The position numbers were made by a program, and so were the translations under genes. This document shows, one piece after another, positions 33,247-43,388 of a stretch of DNA of 64,000 nt. Positions within the stretch are counted from its first letter, which is position 1. Each line of letters begins with the position of its first letter. The notes under the pieces were generated by a model. The model did no database searches. It was given only the letters and a program-made list of their open reading frames with translations, and had not been told where the DNA came from. Source of the DNA: Vibrio sp. SCSIO 43135 (GTDB lineage Bacteria; Pseudomonadota; Gammaproteobacteria; Enterobacterales; Vibrionaceae); assembly GCF_023716665.1 (NCBI RefSeq), contig NZ_CP071859.1, positions 2,728,001 through 2,792,000 of the forward strand, written 5' to 3'.

Positions 33247-33270
33247 AAAGGCCGCTATAAAGCGACCTTT
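33247..33270 (-). terminator. Possible terminator of tRNA-Leu
   Basis: AAAGGCCGCT and AGCGACCTTT pair with one mismatch; the T run on the minus strand is weak and interrupted. Confidence 0.5.
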
Positions 33271-33277
33271 CTATGTA

Positions 33278-33362
33278 TGGTACCGGTGGGCGGACTTGAA
33301 CCGCCACGCCCGAAGGCAACGGATTTTGAATCCGTCGTGTATACCAATTTCACCACACCGGC
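33278..33362 (-). tRNA. tRNA-Leu (anticodon CAA)
   Basis: 85 bases with a long variable arm (TTGCCTTCGGGCGT) and encoded CCA. The anticodon loop ATTCAAAAT gives CAA, reading UUG. GCCGGTG pairs with CACCGGT. A promoter candidate lies 31 bases upstream. Confidence 0.96.
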
Positions 33363-33392
33363 ATCTTAGGGTGTTCCCCTTTGATGTTTGGC

Positions 33393-33420
33393 ATTATACG
33401 TAAGAAGCTTAGGTGCGCAA
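33393..33420 (-). promoter_or_regulatory. Promoter of tRNA-Leu
   Basis: Minus strand TTGCGC, a 16-base spacer and TATAAT, 31 bases before the tRNA 5' end. Confidence 0.75.
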
Positions 33421-33554
33421 GAGTAAAAGATTGAAAAATCTTTTGTTTGCCGATAATTTCACCACAAATTGGTAAGCTGTGCGTTAGCTCTCTTTAAAGT
33501 GTCCCTTTGAGGCATTATTCTTTCGCGCAATTTGAATTAGGTAAGTACTTAACT

Positions 33555-34031
33555 ATGACTCACTCCACCACTCTTCCACCAGCAGGTCTTATGCGTCGCT
33601 TTGGTGCTCTTTTCTACGACGCATTAATTGTACTCGCGATTGAAATGATGGCCGCAGGGCTTGTGATTGCGGTTATTTTTGCTCTTAACGCAGCGGGCAT
33701 TCTCAGTTACGGTGAGTACGGTGATGCGGCTGGTCTTGTGGGTGAACACCCAATAGTAAGCCCACTGTTTACACTATACCTTGCTGCGGTATGGGTTTAC
33801 TTCTTTGTATTCTTTTGGACCCGCGCTGGCCAAACTCTTGGAATGCGAGCTTGGAAGCTGCAAATTAGAAACGAAGACGCGACACCTATTACTGTTACTC
33901 AAGCATTGATCCGCTTAGGGACTTCCGGTTTCGGCCTGGCTAACTTCACCGTACCTTTTGACCCTAAAAAGCGTGGCTTCCACGACATTTGGGCTAAAAC
34001 TCAAGTAGTAGTATTAAAGAACGCACAATAG
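33555..34031 (+). CDS. RDD family membrane protein
   Basis: A 158-residue protein with the RDD pattern: residues 11-22 (LMRRFGALFYDA) carry the conserved Arg and Asp pair, and the C-terminal part has the second Asp in KKRGFHDIWAKTQVV. Three hydrophobic segments cover about 22-45, 68-90 and the region around 120. Start chosen at MTHSTTLPPAG, as a longer frame has no ribosome site. It diverges from tRNA-Leu and converges on lptG. Function is not known for most of the family; some members are linked to ion antiport. Confidence 0.82.
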   Translation: MTHSTTLPPAGLMRRFGALFYDALIVLAIEMMAAGLVIAVIFALNAAGILSYGEYGDAAGLVGEHPIVSPLFTLYLAAVWVYFFVFFWTRAGQTLGMRAWKLQIRNEDATPITVTQALIRLGTSGFGLANFTVPFDPKKRGFHDIWAKTQVVVLKNAQ

Positions 34032-34058
34032 AAAAAAGGAGGCTTTCGCCTCCTTTTT
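34032..34058. terminator. Bidirectional terminator between RDD gene and lptG
   Basis: AAAAAGGAGGC and GCCTCCTTTTT with a tetraloop, directly after the RDD stop and 17 bases beyond the lptG stop on the other strand. Confidence 0.88.
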
Positions 34059-34074
34059 CAATAACCGTATTGCT

Positions 34075-35145
34075 TTATAATTTTCTTCGCAGCAACATTA
34101 TCGCCACCGATAAGAACACCACACTTGGAGCAACAGCGCCAAATACTGGCGGTATTCCGTACACCAAGCTCAATGGGCCAAAAAACTCACTCGATATGTA
34201 GAAAGTAAAGCCTGCGATAACACCAGATAAAATCCTAGCGCCCATTGTCACACTTCTCAGCGGACCAAAGATAAACGATAGTGCCATCAACATCATTACC
34301 GCAATCGAGAATGGCTGAGTTATCTTACGCCACAACGCGAGCTCATAGCGTGACGAGTCTTGTTCTGATGCGTCAAGATAGGTGACGTAGTCGTATAAGC
34401 CACTGAGCGAGAGTTCTTCTGGTTTAACCGTCACCACAGCAAGTTTGTCTGGAGCTAAAGACGTCGTCCAACGATAAGTCGGCAAAGTATCTTTTGATAT
34501 TTCAATACCATCACGCATGTCCGTCACTTGAACGTCTTTCATCTCCCATTCGTTATCGGAAATGAAATCGACTTTCCTGGCGTATATAACCGACTCTAAG
34601 TTTTTCTCTTCATCGAAACGCCACATGTTCATCTGATGAATTGTTTCGTCTTCTACTTTACCGATAAAGATAAAGTCGTTGGCATCCCTTGCCCACACAC
34701 CAGTTCTCACTGACATGATATTACCGCCAGATGTGGCAATAGCACGTAAGTCTCGCGCCATTTTTTGAGCTTGCGGTGCGCCCCACTGGCCAAGCAAAGT
34801 CACAATGATCATTAACGGTACCGCGGTTTTTAGCACCGACATACCGATGTTGAGTTTAGAAAACCCAGACGCCTGCATTACCACTAGCTCTGAACTCGCC
34901 GCTAGCATCCCCAAACCAATCAAAGCACCAAGCAAAGCCGCCATTGGAAAAAACATCTCGATATCACGTGGAATACTCAACACCACAAACATCAACGCTT
35001 GGAATAAGTCGTAAGTGCCCTGCCCGACCTTCCTTAGCTGCTCAACATATTTAATGATGGCGGAAAGGCCAACAAAAGTGATCAATACAAGCGAAGTGGT
35101 CGCGATAATCGTTCTACCGATGTATAAATCTAGAATCTTAAACAC
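34075..35145 (-). CDS. lptG: LPS export permease LptG
   Basis: One of two transmembrane subunits of the LptB2FG transporter that extracts lipopolysaccharide from the inner membrane and pushes it along the LptA bridge. The 356 residues begin FKILDLYIGRTIIATTSLVL and show three TM segments at each end around a periplasmic beta-jellyroll domain. It starts at a GTG inside the end of lptF, overlapping by eight bases, so translation is coupled. The C-terminal TM bundle (SGVIAGFTFYISSEFFGPLS) is typical of LptG. Confidence 0.95.
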   Translation of the reverse strand: MFKILDLYIGRTIIATTSLVLITFVGLSAIIKYVEQLRKVGQGTYDLFQALMFVVLSIPRDIEMFFPMAALLGALIGLGMLAASSELVVMQASGFSKLNIGMSVLKTAVPLMIIVTLLGQWGAPQAQKMARDLRAIATSGGNIMSVRTGVWARDANDFIFIGKVEDETIHQMNMWRFDEEKNLESVIYARKVDFISDNEWEMKDVQVTDMRDGIEISKDTLPTYRWTTSLAPDKLAVVTVKPEELSLSGLYDYVTYLDASEQDSSRYELALWRKITQPFSIAVMMLMALSFIFGPLRSVTMGARILSGVIAGFTFYISSEFFGPLSLVYGIPPVFGAVAPSVVFLSVAIMLLRRKL

Positions 35146-36250
35146 TTGCTTTCGCCACCTTCTTTTGTCTCAACTTATCTTTAAACCTTCTTACTGGAAT
35201 GCTATCCATGGTGTTCACTCCTATGGCAGCAAGCAGTAAAGCAGCATTAATAGGCCACATGCCGACAATAATTGGAATACTTCCATCTTCAATCGCAGAT
35301 TTAGTTGCACTGATCGATAAGAAATACGCCAGATAAATCAAAATTGCCGGCCCCATTTTCGCGAAGCGACCTTGGCGAGGGTTCACCGCCGAAAGTGGTA
35401 CCACCAGCATAGTGAGTAGCGGAATACATAGAACCAAAGAGATACGCCACTGCAGCTCGGCTTGTGCTCTAGGGTCTGGGTTAGATAATAGCGCTAAGGT
35501 TGGGATTGCTTCCCAGTCACGTCCTTTCTCTTTTACGCTGCGCTGGCCAATTAGGCCTTCATATTCATCAAAGTCAGTGATTCGATAATCAACTCGTGTC
35601 GGTACTCCTTCATAACGAGTACCTTCATACATAGTGATCACTTGGCGACCATCACTGGTTTCTTTGACATCACCATAATTTGAGAACATTACACTTGGTA
35701 AGATTGAATCACGCGGACGCAGTTGAGCTACAAACACGTTTTTCAGCTGCTTGCCTTCAATATCATCGATGAATACCACCGAAGAACCATCAGGTGTACG
35801 TTGAAAGCTACCCTTTTGCAGCAAGTCCACACTATTCTCGGAAGCTAACTGCTCCATCAGTTGCGCTTCTTTGTCTTGGCTCCACGGAGCCAACCAAAAT
35901 GAGTTAAACGCAGCCACACAGCCAGTGATTACCGCAAGATATAAGGCAGCTCGTACTAGGAACTTATTTCCGATCCCTGTTGCATTCATTACGGTGATCT
36001 CACTTTCCGCATATAGGCGGCCAAAAGTGAGCAAAATACCGATATACAAACTTAAAGGCAGCATCAACAACCCCATCGCAGGCATGTTCAAACTCACGAT
36101 GGACAGGATCATTCGAGCAGGAATTTCACCATCCGAGGCTTCGGCCAAAACTCGTATAAACTTCTGGCTCAGAAACACTAAAAAGAGCACGAAAAATATC
36201 GCAAACTGGCTCTTGAGTGTCTCGCGGATCAAATATCTAACAATAATCAC
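35138..36250 (-). CDS. lptF: LPS export permease LptF
   Basis: Partner of LptG in LptB2FG. The 370 residues start IIVRYLIRETLKSQFAIFFV and have the conserved YAESEITVMNATGIGNKFLV loop near residue 79, the cytoplasmic coupling helix that contacts LptB. The start codon is GTG after AGGTAATT. It diverges from pepA, as in E. coli, with about 190 bases between. A possible sigma-E-type promoter is noted upstream. Confidence 0.95.
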   Translation of the reverse strand: MIIVRYLIRETLKSQFAIFFVLFLVFLSQKFIRVLAEASDGEIPARMILSIVSLNMPAMGLLMLPLSLYIGILLTFGRLYAESEITVMNATGIGNKFLVRAALYLAVITGCVAAFNSFWLAPWSQDKEAQLMEQLASENSVDLLQKGSFQRTPDGSSVVFIDDIEGKQLKNVFVAQLRPRDSILPSVMFSNYGDVKETSDGRQVITMYEGTRYEGVPTRVDYRITDFDEYEGLIGQRSVKEKGRDWEAIPTLALLSNPDPRAQAELQWRISLVLCIPLLTMLVVPLSAVNPRQGRFAKMGPAILIYLAYFLSISATKSAIEDGSIPIIVGMWPINAALLLAAIGVNTMDSIPVRRFKDKLRQKKVAKASV

Positions 36251-36339
36251 GCTGAAATTACCTATACAAAACTTGTTTTTTTGATTGAATCACTATAATT
36301 TCCCGTTGAACCTTTTATTTTTAAAATTTTCACTAACTG

Positions 36340-36366
36340 TTAGTCTGCTTATTTTAAGGGTAGTTC
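36340..36366 (-). promoter_or_regulatory. Possible sigma-E promoter of lptFG
   Basis: Minus strand GAACTA, a 16-base spacer and ACTAA, one mismatch in each box from GAACTT and TCTRA. About 85 bases before the lptF start. Weak evidence by itself. Confidence 0.3.
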
Positions 36367-36402
36367 CTAGTAAGGAATCAACAAGTAAGCCGGCATTATC
36401 TA

Positions 36403-36420
36403 ACATTTAGTTCTAAATGT
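36403..36420. promoter_or_regulatory. Perfect inverted repeat before pepA
   Basis: ACATTTAG-TT-CTAAATGT, 8-base arms, 21 bases upstream of the pepA start. It could be an operator or an RNA hairpin; no family is recognised. Confidence 0.4.
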
Positions 36421-36441
36421 CTTCAGGATGTAGGAGTACGC

Positions 36442-37950
36442 ATGGAGTTCAGTGTAAAAAGTGGCAGTCCAGAGAAACAACGTAGCGCATGTATCGTTGT
36501 TGGAGTGTTTGAACCACGCCGCCTTTCTCCAGTAGCAGAGCAGCTAGACAAAATTAGCGATGGCTACATTAGTTCACTACTTCGCCGTGGTGATCTGGAA
36601 GGTAAACCAGGGCAGATGCTACTTCTGCATCAAGTTCCAGGAGTGCTTTCAGAGCGCGTGTTGCTGGTAGGTTGTGGTAAAGAGCGTGAACTTGGTGAGC
36701 GCCAATATAAAGAAATTATCCAAAAAACCATCAGCACTCTAAACGAAACTGGCTCTATGGAAGCAGTATGTTTCCTTACTGAGCTGCACGTTAAAGGCCG
36801 CGATACTTACTGGAAAGTGCGTCAGGCAGTAGAAGCAACCAAAGACGGTTTATACACGTTCGACCAATTCAAGAGCAGCAAGCCTGAAACTCGTCGTCCA
36901 CTACGCAAGCTCGTATTCAACGTTCCGACTCGTCGCGAGTTAAACCAAGGTGAAAAAGCGATTGCTCATGGTTTAGCTGTTGCTTCAGGTGTTAAGGCTT
37001 CGAAAGACCTTGGCAATATGCCACCAAACATTGCGAACCCTGCTTATTTAGCTTCACAAGCTCGCCGCTTAGCCGATGACTACGACACCATCACGACCAA
37101 AATCATTGGTGAAGAAGAGATGGAAAAACTGGGTATGACTTCATACCTAGCCGTTGGCCGCGGTTCTAAGAACGAGTCTATGATGTCTATCATGGAGTAC
37201 AAGGGCAACCCTGATCCAGAAGCAAAACCAATCGTACTCGTTGGTAAGGGCCTGACTTTCGATTCTGGCGGTATTTCGCTTAAGCCAGGTGAAGCGATGG
37301 ATGAGATGAAGTACGACATGTGTGGTGCTGCATCCGTATTCGGCACAATGAAAGCCTTGGCAAAACTAAACCTGCCAATCAATGTAGTCGCTATTCTTGC
37401 GGGTTGTGAAAACATGCCTGGTAGCAACGCATACCGTCCTGGTGACATCCTAACTACTATGTCGGGCCAAACTGTCGAAGTTCTTAATACTGATGCAGAA
37501 GGCCGCTTGGTTCTATGTGACGCGCTGACTTACGTTGAGCGTTTTGAACCAGACTGCGTAATTGATGTAGCAACTCTAACTGGTGCGTGTGTGATTGCTC
37601 TTGGTCACCACATCAGCGGTGTACTATCGAACCACAACCCTCTTTCTCACGAACTAGTAAACGCATCTGAGCAAGCAAGTGACCGTGCATGGCGTCTTCC
37701 AATGGCTGACGAATACCACGAACAACTTAAGAGCCCATTTGCTGATATGGCAAACATCGGTGGTCGCCCTGGCGGCACTATCACTGCTGGCTGTTTCCTA
37801 TCTAAGTTTGCCAAGAAATACCACTGGGCACACGTTGATATCGCGGGCACTGCATGGAAGTCTGGTGCAGCGAAAGGCTCAACGGGCCGTCCGGTCTCAA
37901 TGCTTGTCCAATTCCTGCTTAACCGCAGTGGCCAAGAGACCGAGGAATAA
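36442..37950 (+). CDS. pepA: Cytosol aminopeptidase PepA (leucyl aminopeptidase)
   Basis: A 502-residue M17 metallopeptidase that removes N-terminal residues; in E. coli it is also a DNA-binding protein for Xer recombination and for the carAB promoter. Metal and active-site segments are seen: [17 protein letters not shown] near residue 270, [11 protein letters not shown] just after, [14 protein letters not shown] near residue 352, and the C-terminal domain through the end. The N-terminal DNA-binding-type domain is present. It heads pepA-holC-valS, the same order as E. coli. Confidence 0.97.
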   Translation: MEFSVKSGSPEKQRSACIVVGVFEPRRLSPVAEQLDKISDGYISSLLRRGDLEGKPGQMLLLHQVPGVLSERVLLVGCGKERELGERQYKEIIQKTISTLNETGSMEAVCFLTELHVKGRDTYWKVRQAVEATKDGLYTFDQFKSSKPETRRPLRKLVFNVPTRRELNQGEKAIAHGLAVASGVKASKDLGNMPPNIANPAYLASQARRLADDYDTITTKIIGEEEMEKLGMTSYLAVGRGSKNESMMSIMEYKGNPDPEAKPIVLVGKGLTFDSGGISLKPGEAMDEMKYDMCGAASVFGTMKALAKLNLPINVVAILAGCENMPGSNAYRPGDILTTMSGQTVEVLNTDAEGRLVLCDALTYVERFEPDCVIDVATLTGACVIALGHHISGVLSNHNPLSHELVNASEQASDRAWRLPMADEYHEQLKSPFADMANIGGRPGGTITAGCFLSKFAKKYHWAHVDIAGTAWKSGAAKGSTGRPVSMLVQFLLNRSGQETEE

Positions 37951-37964
37951 TCCTCACAATCTTG

Positions 37965-37988
37965 AAAAGGGCCGCAAGGCCCTTTTTT
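37965..37988 (+). terminator. Terminator between pepA and holC
   Basis: AAAAGGGCC, loop GCAA and GGCCCTTTT with more T, 14 bases after the pepA stop. holC lies 25 bases further, so some readthrough or a separate promoter is needed. Confidence 0.82.
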
Positions 37989-38013
37989 GTATCTCCTGTA
38001 TTAGGTATGCCTC

Positions 38014-38463
38014 ATGGCCAATGCGACTTTTTACATCATTAAGCCAGACACACCTCAAGAAACCCCCGAGGGTTTTGGCTTATATGTCATCTTTCTTGCA
38101 CACCATTTTGCCAAGCAAGGTGCCAAGGTGTATTTGAATTGCAACGATAAGTTGCACGCAGAGCAATTGGCAGAACTACTTTGGCAAGTTGAACCAGAGC
38201 AATTTGTCGCCCATAACTTAGTGGGTGAAGGCCCTAAATATGGCACAAACATCGAGATTGGACACCAAGGGCTAAAGCCTTCTTGGAATCGCCAGTTGGT
38301 AATAAATTTGGCGGAAAATGAGACAACCTTTGCGAACAAGTTTGCTGAGGTGGTAGACTTCGTCCCTTGCGAAGAAAAAGCCAAGCAACTGGCGCGAGAA
38401 AGATATAAAATCTACCGCCAAGCAGGCTATCAGCTACAAACGATCGAAATCGAACACAGCTAG
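38014..38463 (+). CDS. holC: DNA polymerase III chi subunit
   Basis: Chi links the clamp loader to single-strand binding protein through psi. The 149 residues start MANATFYIIKPDTPQETPEG and share the chi fold pattern: a Rossmann-like domain with HHFAKQGAKVYLNCND near residue 30, and the conserved SWNRQLVINLA near residue 90 (near the psi or SSB contact in E. coli). It is followed 111 bases later by valS, as in E. coli. Confidence 0.93.
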   Translation: MANATFYIIKPDTPQETPEGFGLYVIFLAHHFAKQGAKVYLNCNDKLHAEQLAELLWQVEPEQFVAHNLVGEGPKYGTNIEIGHQGLKPSWNRQLVINLAENETTFANKFAEVVDFVPCEEKAKQLARERYKIYRQAGYQLQTIEIEHS

Positions 38464-38574
38464 CAGCAACAAAATATGCAACCGGTCAATCCTTATAGTT
38501 AAGCTCTCCACTTAGAGAGTTCACTTATAATGATTGACTACGATTACCATCAACGTATCCAGTAAATGAGTACT

Positions 38575-41448
38575 ATGGAAAAGACATACAACCCAACTTC
38601 AATTGAACAAGCTTTATACCAAGCTTGGGAAGAGAAAGGCTACTTTAAGCCACACGGTGACACGACGAAAGAATCATACAGCATCATGATCCCGCCACCG
38701 AACGTCACTGGTAGCCTACATATGGGCCACGCGTTCCAAGACACCATCATGGATACTCTGATCCGTGCTGCACGTATGAAGGGCAAAAACACCCTTTGGC
38801 AAGTAGGTACTGACCACGCTGGTATCGCAACTCAAATGGTTGTTGAGCGTAAGATCGCGGCTGAAGAAGGCAAAACTAAACACGATTACGGTCGTGATGC
38901 TTTCATCGACAAAATCTGGGAATGGAAGAACGAATCGGGTGGCACAATCACTAAGCAGCTTCGTCGCCTTGGTGCATCTGTAGACTGGGACCGCGAGCGC
39001 TTCACGATGGATGATGGTCTATCTAACGCTGTTCAAGAAGTGTTTGTTCGCCTTTACGAAGAAGACCTAATCTACCGTGGTAAGCGTCTAGTAAACTGGG
39101 ATCCTAAACTGCACACTGCAATTTCTGATCTTGAAGTTGAAAACAAAGACAAAAAAGGCCACATGTGGCACTTCCGATACCCGCTAGCAAATGGCGTAAA
39201 GACAGCTGAAGGTAAAGACTACATTGTTGTTGCGACAACTCGTCCTGAAACAATGCTTGGTGATACTGGTGTTGCTGTAAACCCAGAAGATCCACGTTAC
39301 AAAGATCTTATCGGTAAAGAGATCCTACTTCCTATCGTTAACCGTCTGATCCCTATCGTAGGTGATGAGCACGCAGATATGGAAAAAGGCACAGGTTGTG
39401 TGAAGATCACTCCTGCGCACGACTTCAATGACTACGAAGTTGGTAAGCGTAACAACCTACCAATGATCAACATTCTAACTTTCAACGCAGACATCCGTGA
39501 TGCGGCAGAAGTCTTCACTACTAATGGTGAAGCTAGCGATGTTTACTCTACTGAGCTACCAGCTAAATACCACGGTATGGAGCGTTTTGCTGCTCGTAAA
39601 GCGATCGTTGCTGAGTTTGAAGAGCTAGGCCTTCTAGACGAAATCAAAGATCACGACCTAACTGTTCCTTACGGCGACCGTGGTGGCGTGGTTATCGAAC
39701 CAATGCTAACTGACCAATGGTACGTGCGTGCTGCACCTCTTGCTGAACCTGCAGTTAAAGCAGTTGAAGATGGTGAAATCCAGTTCGTACCTAAGCAGTA
39801 CGAAAACATGTACTTCTCTTGGATGCGTGACATTCAAGATTGGTGTATCTCTCGTCAGCTTTGGTGGGGTCACCGTATCCCAGCATGGTACGACAACGAC
39901 GGCAACGTTTATGTAGGCCGTACTGAAGAAGAAGTACGTGCAAACAACAACCTTGCACCAGTAGTTGTTCTTCGCCAAGACGACGACGTACTTGATACAT
40001 GGTTCTCTTCTGCGCTATGGACTTTCGGTACTCAAGGCTGGCCTGAGCAAACTGAAGACCTGAAGACCTTCCACCCTTCAGACGTTCTAGTAACGGGCTT
40101 CGACATCATCTTCTTCTGGGTTGCGCGTATGATCATGATGACCATGCACTTCAACAAAGATGAAAACGGTAAGTCGCAAGTACCATTCAAGACAGTTTAC
40201 GTAACGGGTCTAATCCGTGACGAAAACGGCGACAAGATGTCTAAGTCGAAAGGTAACGTTCTTGACCCTATCGACATGATCGATGGTATCGACCTTGAAT
40301 CTCTAGTAGAGAAGCGTTGTGGCAACATGATGCAGCCTCAACTAGCGAAGAAGATCGAGAAGAACACGCGTAAGACTTTCGAAAACGGTATCGAACCATA
40401 CGGTACTGACGCACTGCGTTTCACTCTTGCTGCTATGGCTTCTACTGGCCGTGACATCAACTGGGACATGAAGCGTCTTGAAGGTTACCGTAACTTCTGT
40501 AACAAGCTATGGAACGCAAGCCGTTACGTACTGATGAACACAGAAGAGCACGATTGTGGCATGTCACTATCTGCAGAAGACCGTGCAAACATGGAATTCT
40601 CTCTAGCGGATAAGTGGATTGAATCTCAGTTTGAGCTAGCTGCGAAAGAGTTTAATGCTCACCTAGACAACTTCCGTCTAGACATGGCTGCGAACACGCT
40701 TTACGAATTCATCTGGAACCAATTCTGTGACTGGTACCTAGAGCTAACTAAACCTGTTCTTTGGAAAGGTACAGAAGCTCAGCAGCAAGCAACTCGCTAC
40801 ATGCTGATCACTGTTCTAGAGAAGACGCTACGTCTTGCTCACCCAGTGCTTCCTTACATCACTGAATCTATCTGGCAGAGCGTTAAGCCACTAGTAGACG
40901 GTGTTGAAGGTGAAACGATCATGCTTCAAGCGCTTCCTCAGTTTAACGAAGATAACTTCAACGCTGAGATCGTAGAAGACATCGAATGGGTTAAGACTTT
41001 CATCACGGCTATCCGTAACCTACGTGCGGAATACGACATTGCACCTAGCAAAGGTCTAGAGGTGATGATTAAGGTTGCTAACGAGAAAGACGCAGCGCGT
41101 ATCGAAGCGAACAAGGTAGTTCTGAACTCTCTTGCTAAGCTAGACAGCCTAACAGTACTAGCTCAGGATGCTGAAACTCCAGCATGTGCGACTAAGCTAG
41201 TGGGTCAGTCTGAGCTGATGATCCCAATGGCAGGTCTGATCGACAAAGATGCAGAACTTGCTCGCCTTGATAAAGAAGTGCAAAAAACGCATGGCGAAAT
41301 CAAGCGCATCGAAGGCAAGCTAGGTAACGAAGGTTTCGTTGCTAAAGCACCTGAAGCAGTTATTGCGAAAGAGCGTGAGAAGCTAGTGGGCTACCAAGAG
41401 ACACTAACTAAGCTTGAAGAGCAAAAAGCGACTATTGCTGCACTGTAA
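38575..41448 (+). CDS. valS: Valine-tRNA ligase
   Basis: Class I aminoacyl-tRNA synthetase, 957 residues from [20 protein letters not shown], which matches the E. coli start; an ATG three codons earlier is also possible. The HIGH motif appears as HMGHA near residue 47 and the second signature as KMSKSKGN near residue 556. The editing domain sits between, with [15 protein letters not shown] near residue 222, and the C-terminal coiled coil ([17 protein letters not shown]) is near the end. Codon use is strongly biased, as in highly expressed genes. Confidence 0.97.
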   Translation: MEKTYNPTSIEQALYQAWEEKGYFKPHGDTTKESYSIMIPPPNVTGSLHMGHAFQDTIMDTLIRAARMKGKNTLWQVGTDHAGIATQMVVERKIAAEEGKTKHDYGRDAFIDKIWEWKNESGGTITKQLRRLGASVDWDRERFTMDDGLSNAVQEVFVRLYEEDLIYRGKRLVNWDPKLHTAISDLEVENKDKKGHMWHFRYPLANGVKTAEGKDYIVVATTRPETMLGDTGVAVNPEDPRYKDLIGKEILLPIVNRLIPIVGDEHADMEKGTGCVKITPAHDFNDYEVGKRNNLPMINILTFNADIRDAAEVFTTNGEASDVYSTELPAKYHGMERFAARKAIVAEFEELGLLDEIKDHDLTVPYGDRGGVVIEPMLTDQWYVRAAPLAEPAVKAVEDGEIQFVPKQYENMYFSWMRDIQDWCISRQLWWGHRIPAWYDNDGNVYVGRTEEEVRANNNLAPVVVLRQDDDVLDTWFSSALWTFGTQGWPEQTEDLKTFHPSDVLVTGFDIIFFWVARMIMMTMHFNKDENGKSQVPFKTVYVTGLIRDENGDKMSKSKGNVLDPIDMIDGIDLESLVEKRCGNMMQPQLAKKIEKNTRKTFENGIEPYGTDALRFTLAAMASTGRDINWDMKRLEGYRNFCNKLWNASRYVLMNTEEHDCGMSLSAEDRANMEFSLADKWIESQFELAAKEFNAHLDNFRLDMAANTLYEFIWNQFCDWYLELTKPVLWKGTEAQQQATRYMLITVLEKTLRLAHPVLPYITESIWQSVKPLVDGVEGETIMLQALPQFNEDNFNAEIVEDIEWVKTFITAIRNLRAEYDIAPSKGLEVMIKVANEKDAARIEANKVVLNSLAKLDSLTVLAQDAETPACATKLVGQSELMIPMAGLIDKDAELARLDKEVQKTHGEIKRIEGKLGNEGFVAKAPEAVIAKEREKLVGYQETLTKLEEQKATIAAL

Positions 41449-41480
41449 GACTTGATTAGTTTTCAATATAGAAACACTTC

Positions 41481-41510
41481 AAAGGCTGGTCACATTGACC
41501 GGCCTTTTTT
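41481..41510 (+). terminator. valS terminator
   Basis: AAAGGCTGGTCA, loop CATT and GACCGGCCTTT with a T run, 33 bases after the stop. Confidence 0.85.
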
Positions 41511-41563
41511 CTATCTAGGTTTCACTAGAACAAGTATTATCTTCTAGGGTTATAGGTAACCAA

Positions 41564-41613
41564 TACCGTGGTAAGTACGAATACCGTAGTAAGCAATAAG
41601 ACGGTGGTAAGTA
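41564..41613 (+). repeat. Three imperfect direct repeats before the binding-protein gene
   Basis: TACCGTGGTAAG, TACCGTAGTAAG and GACGGTGGTAAG occur at 17- and 20-base spacing. The third abuts the start codon of the next gene and occupies its ribosome site. No known binding family recognised. Confidence 0.5.
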
Positions 41614-42375
41614 ATGATAAATTATCGATGTATACTCGGCACGTTAGTACTGATTGCTTCTAACTCAGTCTTTGCATCAAGCAGTGTCGAAACTCCAAAC
41701 AGTGACAAAATCATTAAAATCGCTGCGGGTGAATGGCCGCCATTTATCGGCGAACAACTTGAAGACTTCGGCCATGTTGGTCACACCATTCAGCAGGTAT
41801 TTGCCCGTCAAGGCTACTCAGTTGAGTTTCACTTCTACCCTTGGAAACGAGCTTATAAAAAGGCCAGCGAAGGCGAATATGTGGCGACTGCCGTTTGGAT
41901 GTTTACCGAAGAGCGAACTGAACACTTCATGTTCAGTGATCCCGTCGCGCAAGAACAGTTTGTCTTCTTTCATTTAAAAGAAAATCCATTCCAGTGGCAG
42001 TCGCTGAGTAACTTAAAAGGGAAAACACTTGGTGGCGGCCTAGGCTACAGCTACGGTGAAGCACTCGATACTCTGATTAATGATGAACAAGTAACGATAA
42101 AGCGAGTTGAGAGCCCAGAGAAAGCCTTTCAGCTACTGAAATACCGCCGTGTAGAGCTTGTACCGGAAGAAAAGCACATTGGTATGTTTGCGTTAAGTAA
42201 AATGCCAATCGACACTCAGGAATTGATCACCTACAACCCAAAACCTTTCCTGTCTAATGACAACTTTCTCATGTTTTCTAAAGCGCACCCCGACGCAAAG
42301 AAGTTACTTACTATCTTTAATCAAGGGCTTAAGCAATTTAACGTCAGCCAGGATACACCTTCCTTCAAACCTTAA
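41614..42375 (+). CDS. Periplasmic substrate-binding protein (SBP_bac_3-like), orphan
   Basis: A 253-residue exported protein. Residues 1-21 form a signal peptide (ending SVFA). The mature part begins IKIAAGEWPPFIGEQLEDFG, typical of family 3 amino acid-binding proteins, and has the two-lobe pattern with VATAVWMFTEERTEHFMFSD near residue 86 and LKGKTLGGGLGYSYG near residue 135. No ABC permease or ATPase is adjacent, so the ligand is unclear; such lone proteins may feed a transporter encoded elsewhere or act as sensors. The 3' end overlaps the convergent dehydrogenase gene by four bases. Confidence 0.82.
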   Translation: MINYRCILGTLVLIASNSVFASSSVETPNSDKIIKIAAGEWPPFIGEQLEDFGHVGHTIQQVFARQGYSVEFHFYPWKRAYKKASEGEYVATAVWMFTEERTEHFMFSDPVAQEQFVFFHLKENPFQWQSLSNLKGKTLGGGLGYSYGEALDTLINDEQVTIKRVESPEKAFQLLKYRRVELVPEEKHIGMFALSKMPIDTQELITYNPKPFLSNDNFLMFSKAHPDAKKLLTIFNQGLKQFNVSQDTPSFKP

Positions 42376-43346
42376 ACAACGCGGTTTTGCTCTCTTCCTT
42401 CAACAAACGCATCAATGTTATCCATTAGGATATTGGCTAAATTTTGAATGGATGAATCACTTCCCCACGCAACATGTGGTGTTAACAGCAGGTTCGGCAT
42501 GTCCATATTGGACAATAACGGGTTAGATTCATCAGCAGGCTCTTGAGTAAATACATCCACCCCTGCAGCCGCAATATATCCCGATTTCAGTGCCGTGATT
42601 AATGCAGCTTCATCCACCAAACCACCTCGACCAGTATTAATTAAAATCGCATCAGACTTCATTTTTTTCAGCTCAGGCTCACCGATCAAATGGTGAGTCT
42701 CAGCAGATAACGGGCAATGCAGTGTGATTGCATCCGATAGCTGTAGCACTAGGTCAAACGGAAGGTAGCCCTCTCTGCACTCGGTAATACCTTTTCGCTC
42801 AGCAAAGACAACATTGATGCCAATTGATTTAGCCAAAGCCGCTGTGGCTTTTCCTAGTGCACCACTTCCAATGATTCCCAGAGTTGAGCCCGCAACATCA
42901 CCAATTGGGTGAGTAAAAAAGCAAAACTGTTTGTTTCTCTGCCACTCTCCCTTCTTGATATCTTGGTGGTATCCCACCAAGTTGCGTCTCAAACTAAACA
43001 ACATCGCTATCACATGCTCAGGTACCGATTGCGTGGCATAACCTTGAACGTTCGTCACTGCAATTCCATGTTCTTGGCAATATTGGATATCGACGTTGTT
43101 AAACCCTGTTGCCGACACGGCAATCAGTTTGAGTTGTGGCAGCTTCTGTAAGGTATTGCGATCGAGCACAACTTTGTTGGTGATTACAATCTCTGCATCT
43201 GCCAATCTATTTGCAACAAGCTGAGGGGACGTAAAGTCATACTCTTGCCAGTGATGCTCAAAGCTGGGTTTGGGTAAGGTTATCTGAGTTGGAATGGTCG
43301 CTCGATCGAGAAAAACAATGCTAGGTTTCGAGTGAGGTAACGACAT
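42372..43346 (-). CDS. D-2-hydroxyacid dehydrogenase
   Basis: A 324-residue NAD(P)-dependent dehydrogenase. The coenzyme loop is GIIGSGALGKATAALA near residue 157, the catalytic Arg is in LINTGRGGLVDEAAL near residue 236, Glu is in GVDVFTQEPADE near 265, and the catalytic His is in LLTPHVAWGS near 289. The substrate-end sequence is close to the HPR/GyaR branch, so glycerate or hydroxypyruvate is possible, but specificity cannot be fixed. The start follows GGAGC. It lies 42 bases downstream of rluA, so both may be one unit. Confidence 0.9.
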   Translation of the reverse strand: MSLPHSKPSIVFLDRATIPTQITLPKPSFEHHWQEYDFTSPQLVANRLADAEIVITNKVVLDRNTLQKLPQLKLIAVSATGFNNVDIQYCQEHGIAVTNVQGYATQSVPEHVIAMLFSLRRNLVGYHQDIKKGEWQRNKQFCFFTHPIGDVAGSTLGIIGSGALGKATAALAKSIGINVVFAERKGITECREGYLPFDLVLQLSDAITLHCPLSAETHHLIGEPELKKMKSDAILINTGRGGLVDEAALITALKSGYIAAAGVDVFTQEPADESNPLLSNMDMPNLLLTPHVAWGSDSSIQNLANILMDNIDAFVEGREQNRVV

Positions 43347-43388
43347 TCAATGCTCCTATCGCTACCTCAACCGCATTCATGCTGAGCA

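Noticed and set aside
33278..33362. tRNA-Leu as an integration site for a mobile element
   Set aside because: No direct repeat of the tRNA 3' end, integrase gene or phage gene is nearby.
37679..38137. 152-codon frame across the pepA end and holC start
   Set aside because: It crosses the pepA terminator and lies in other frames of two recognised genes.
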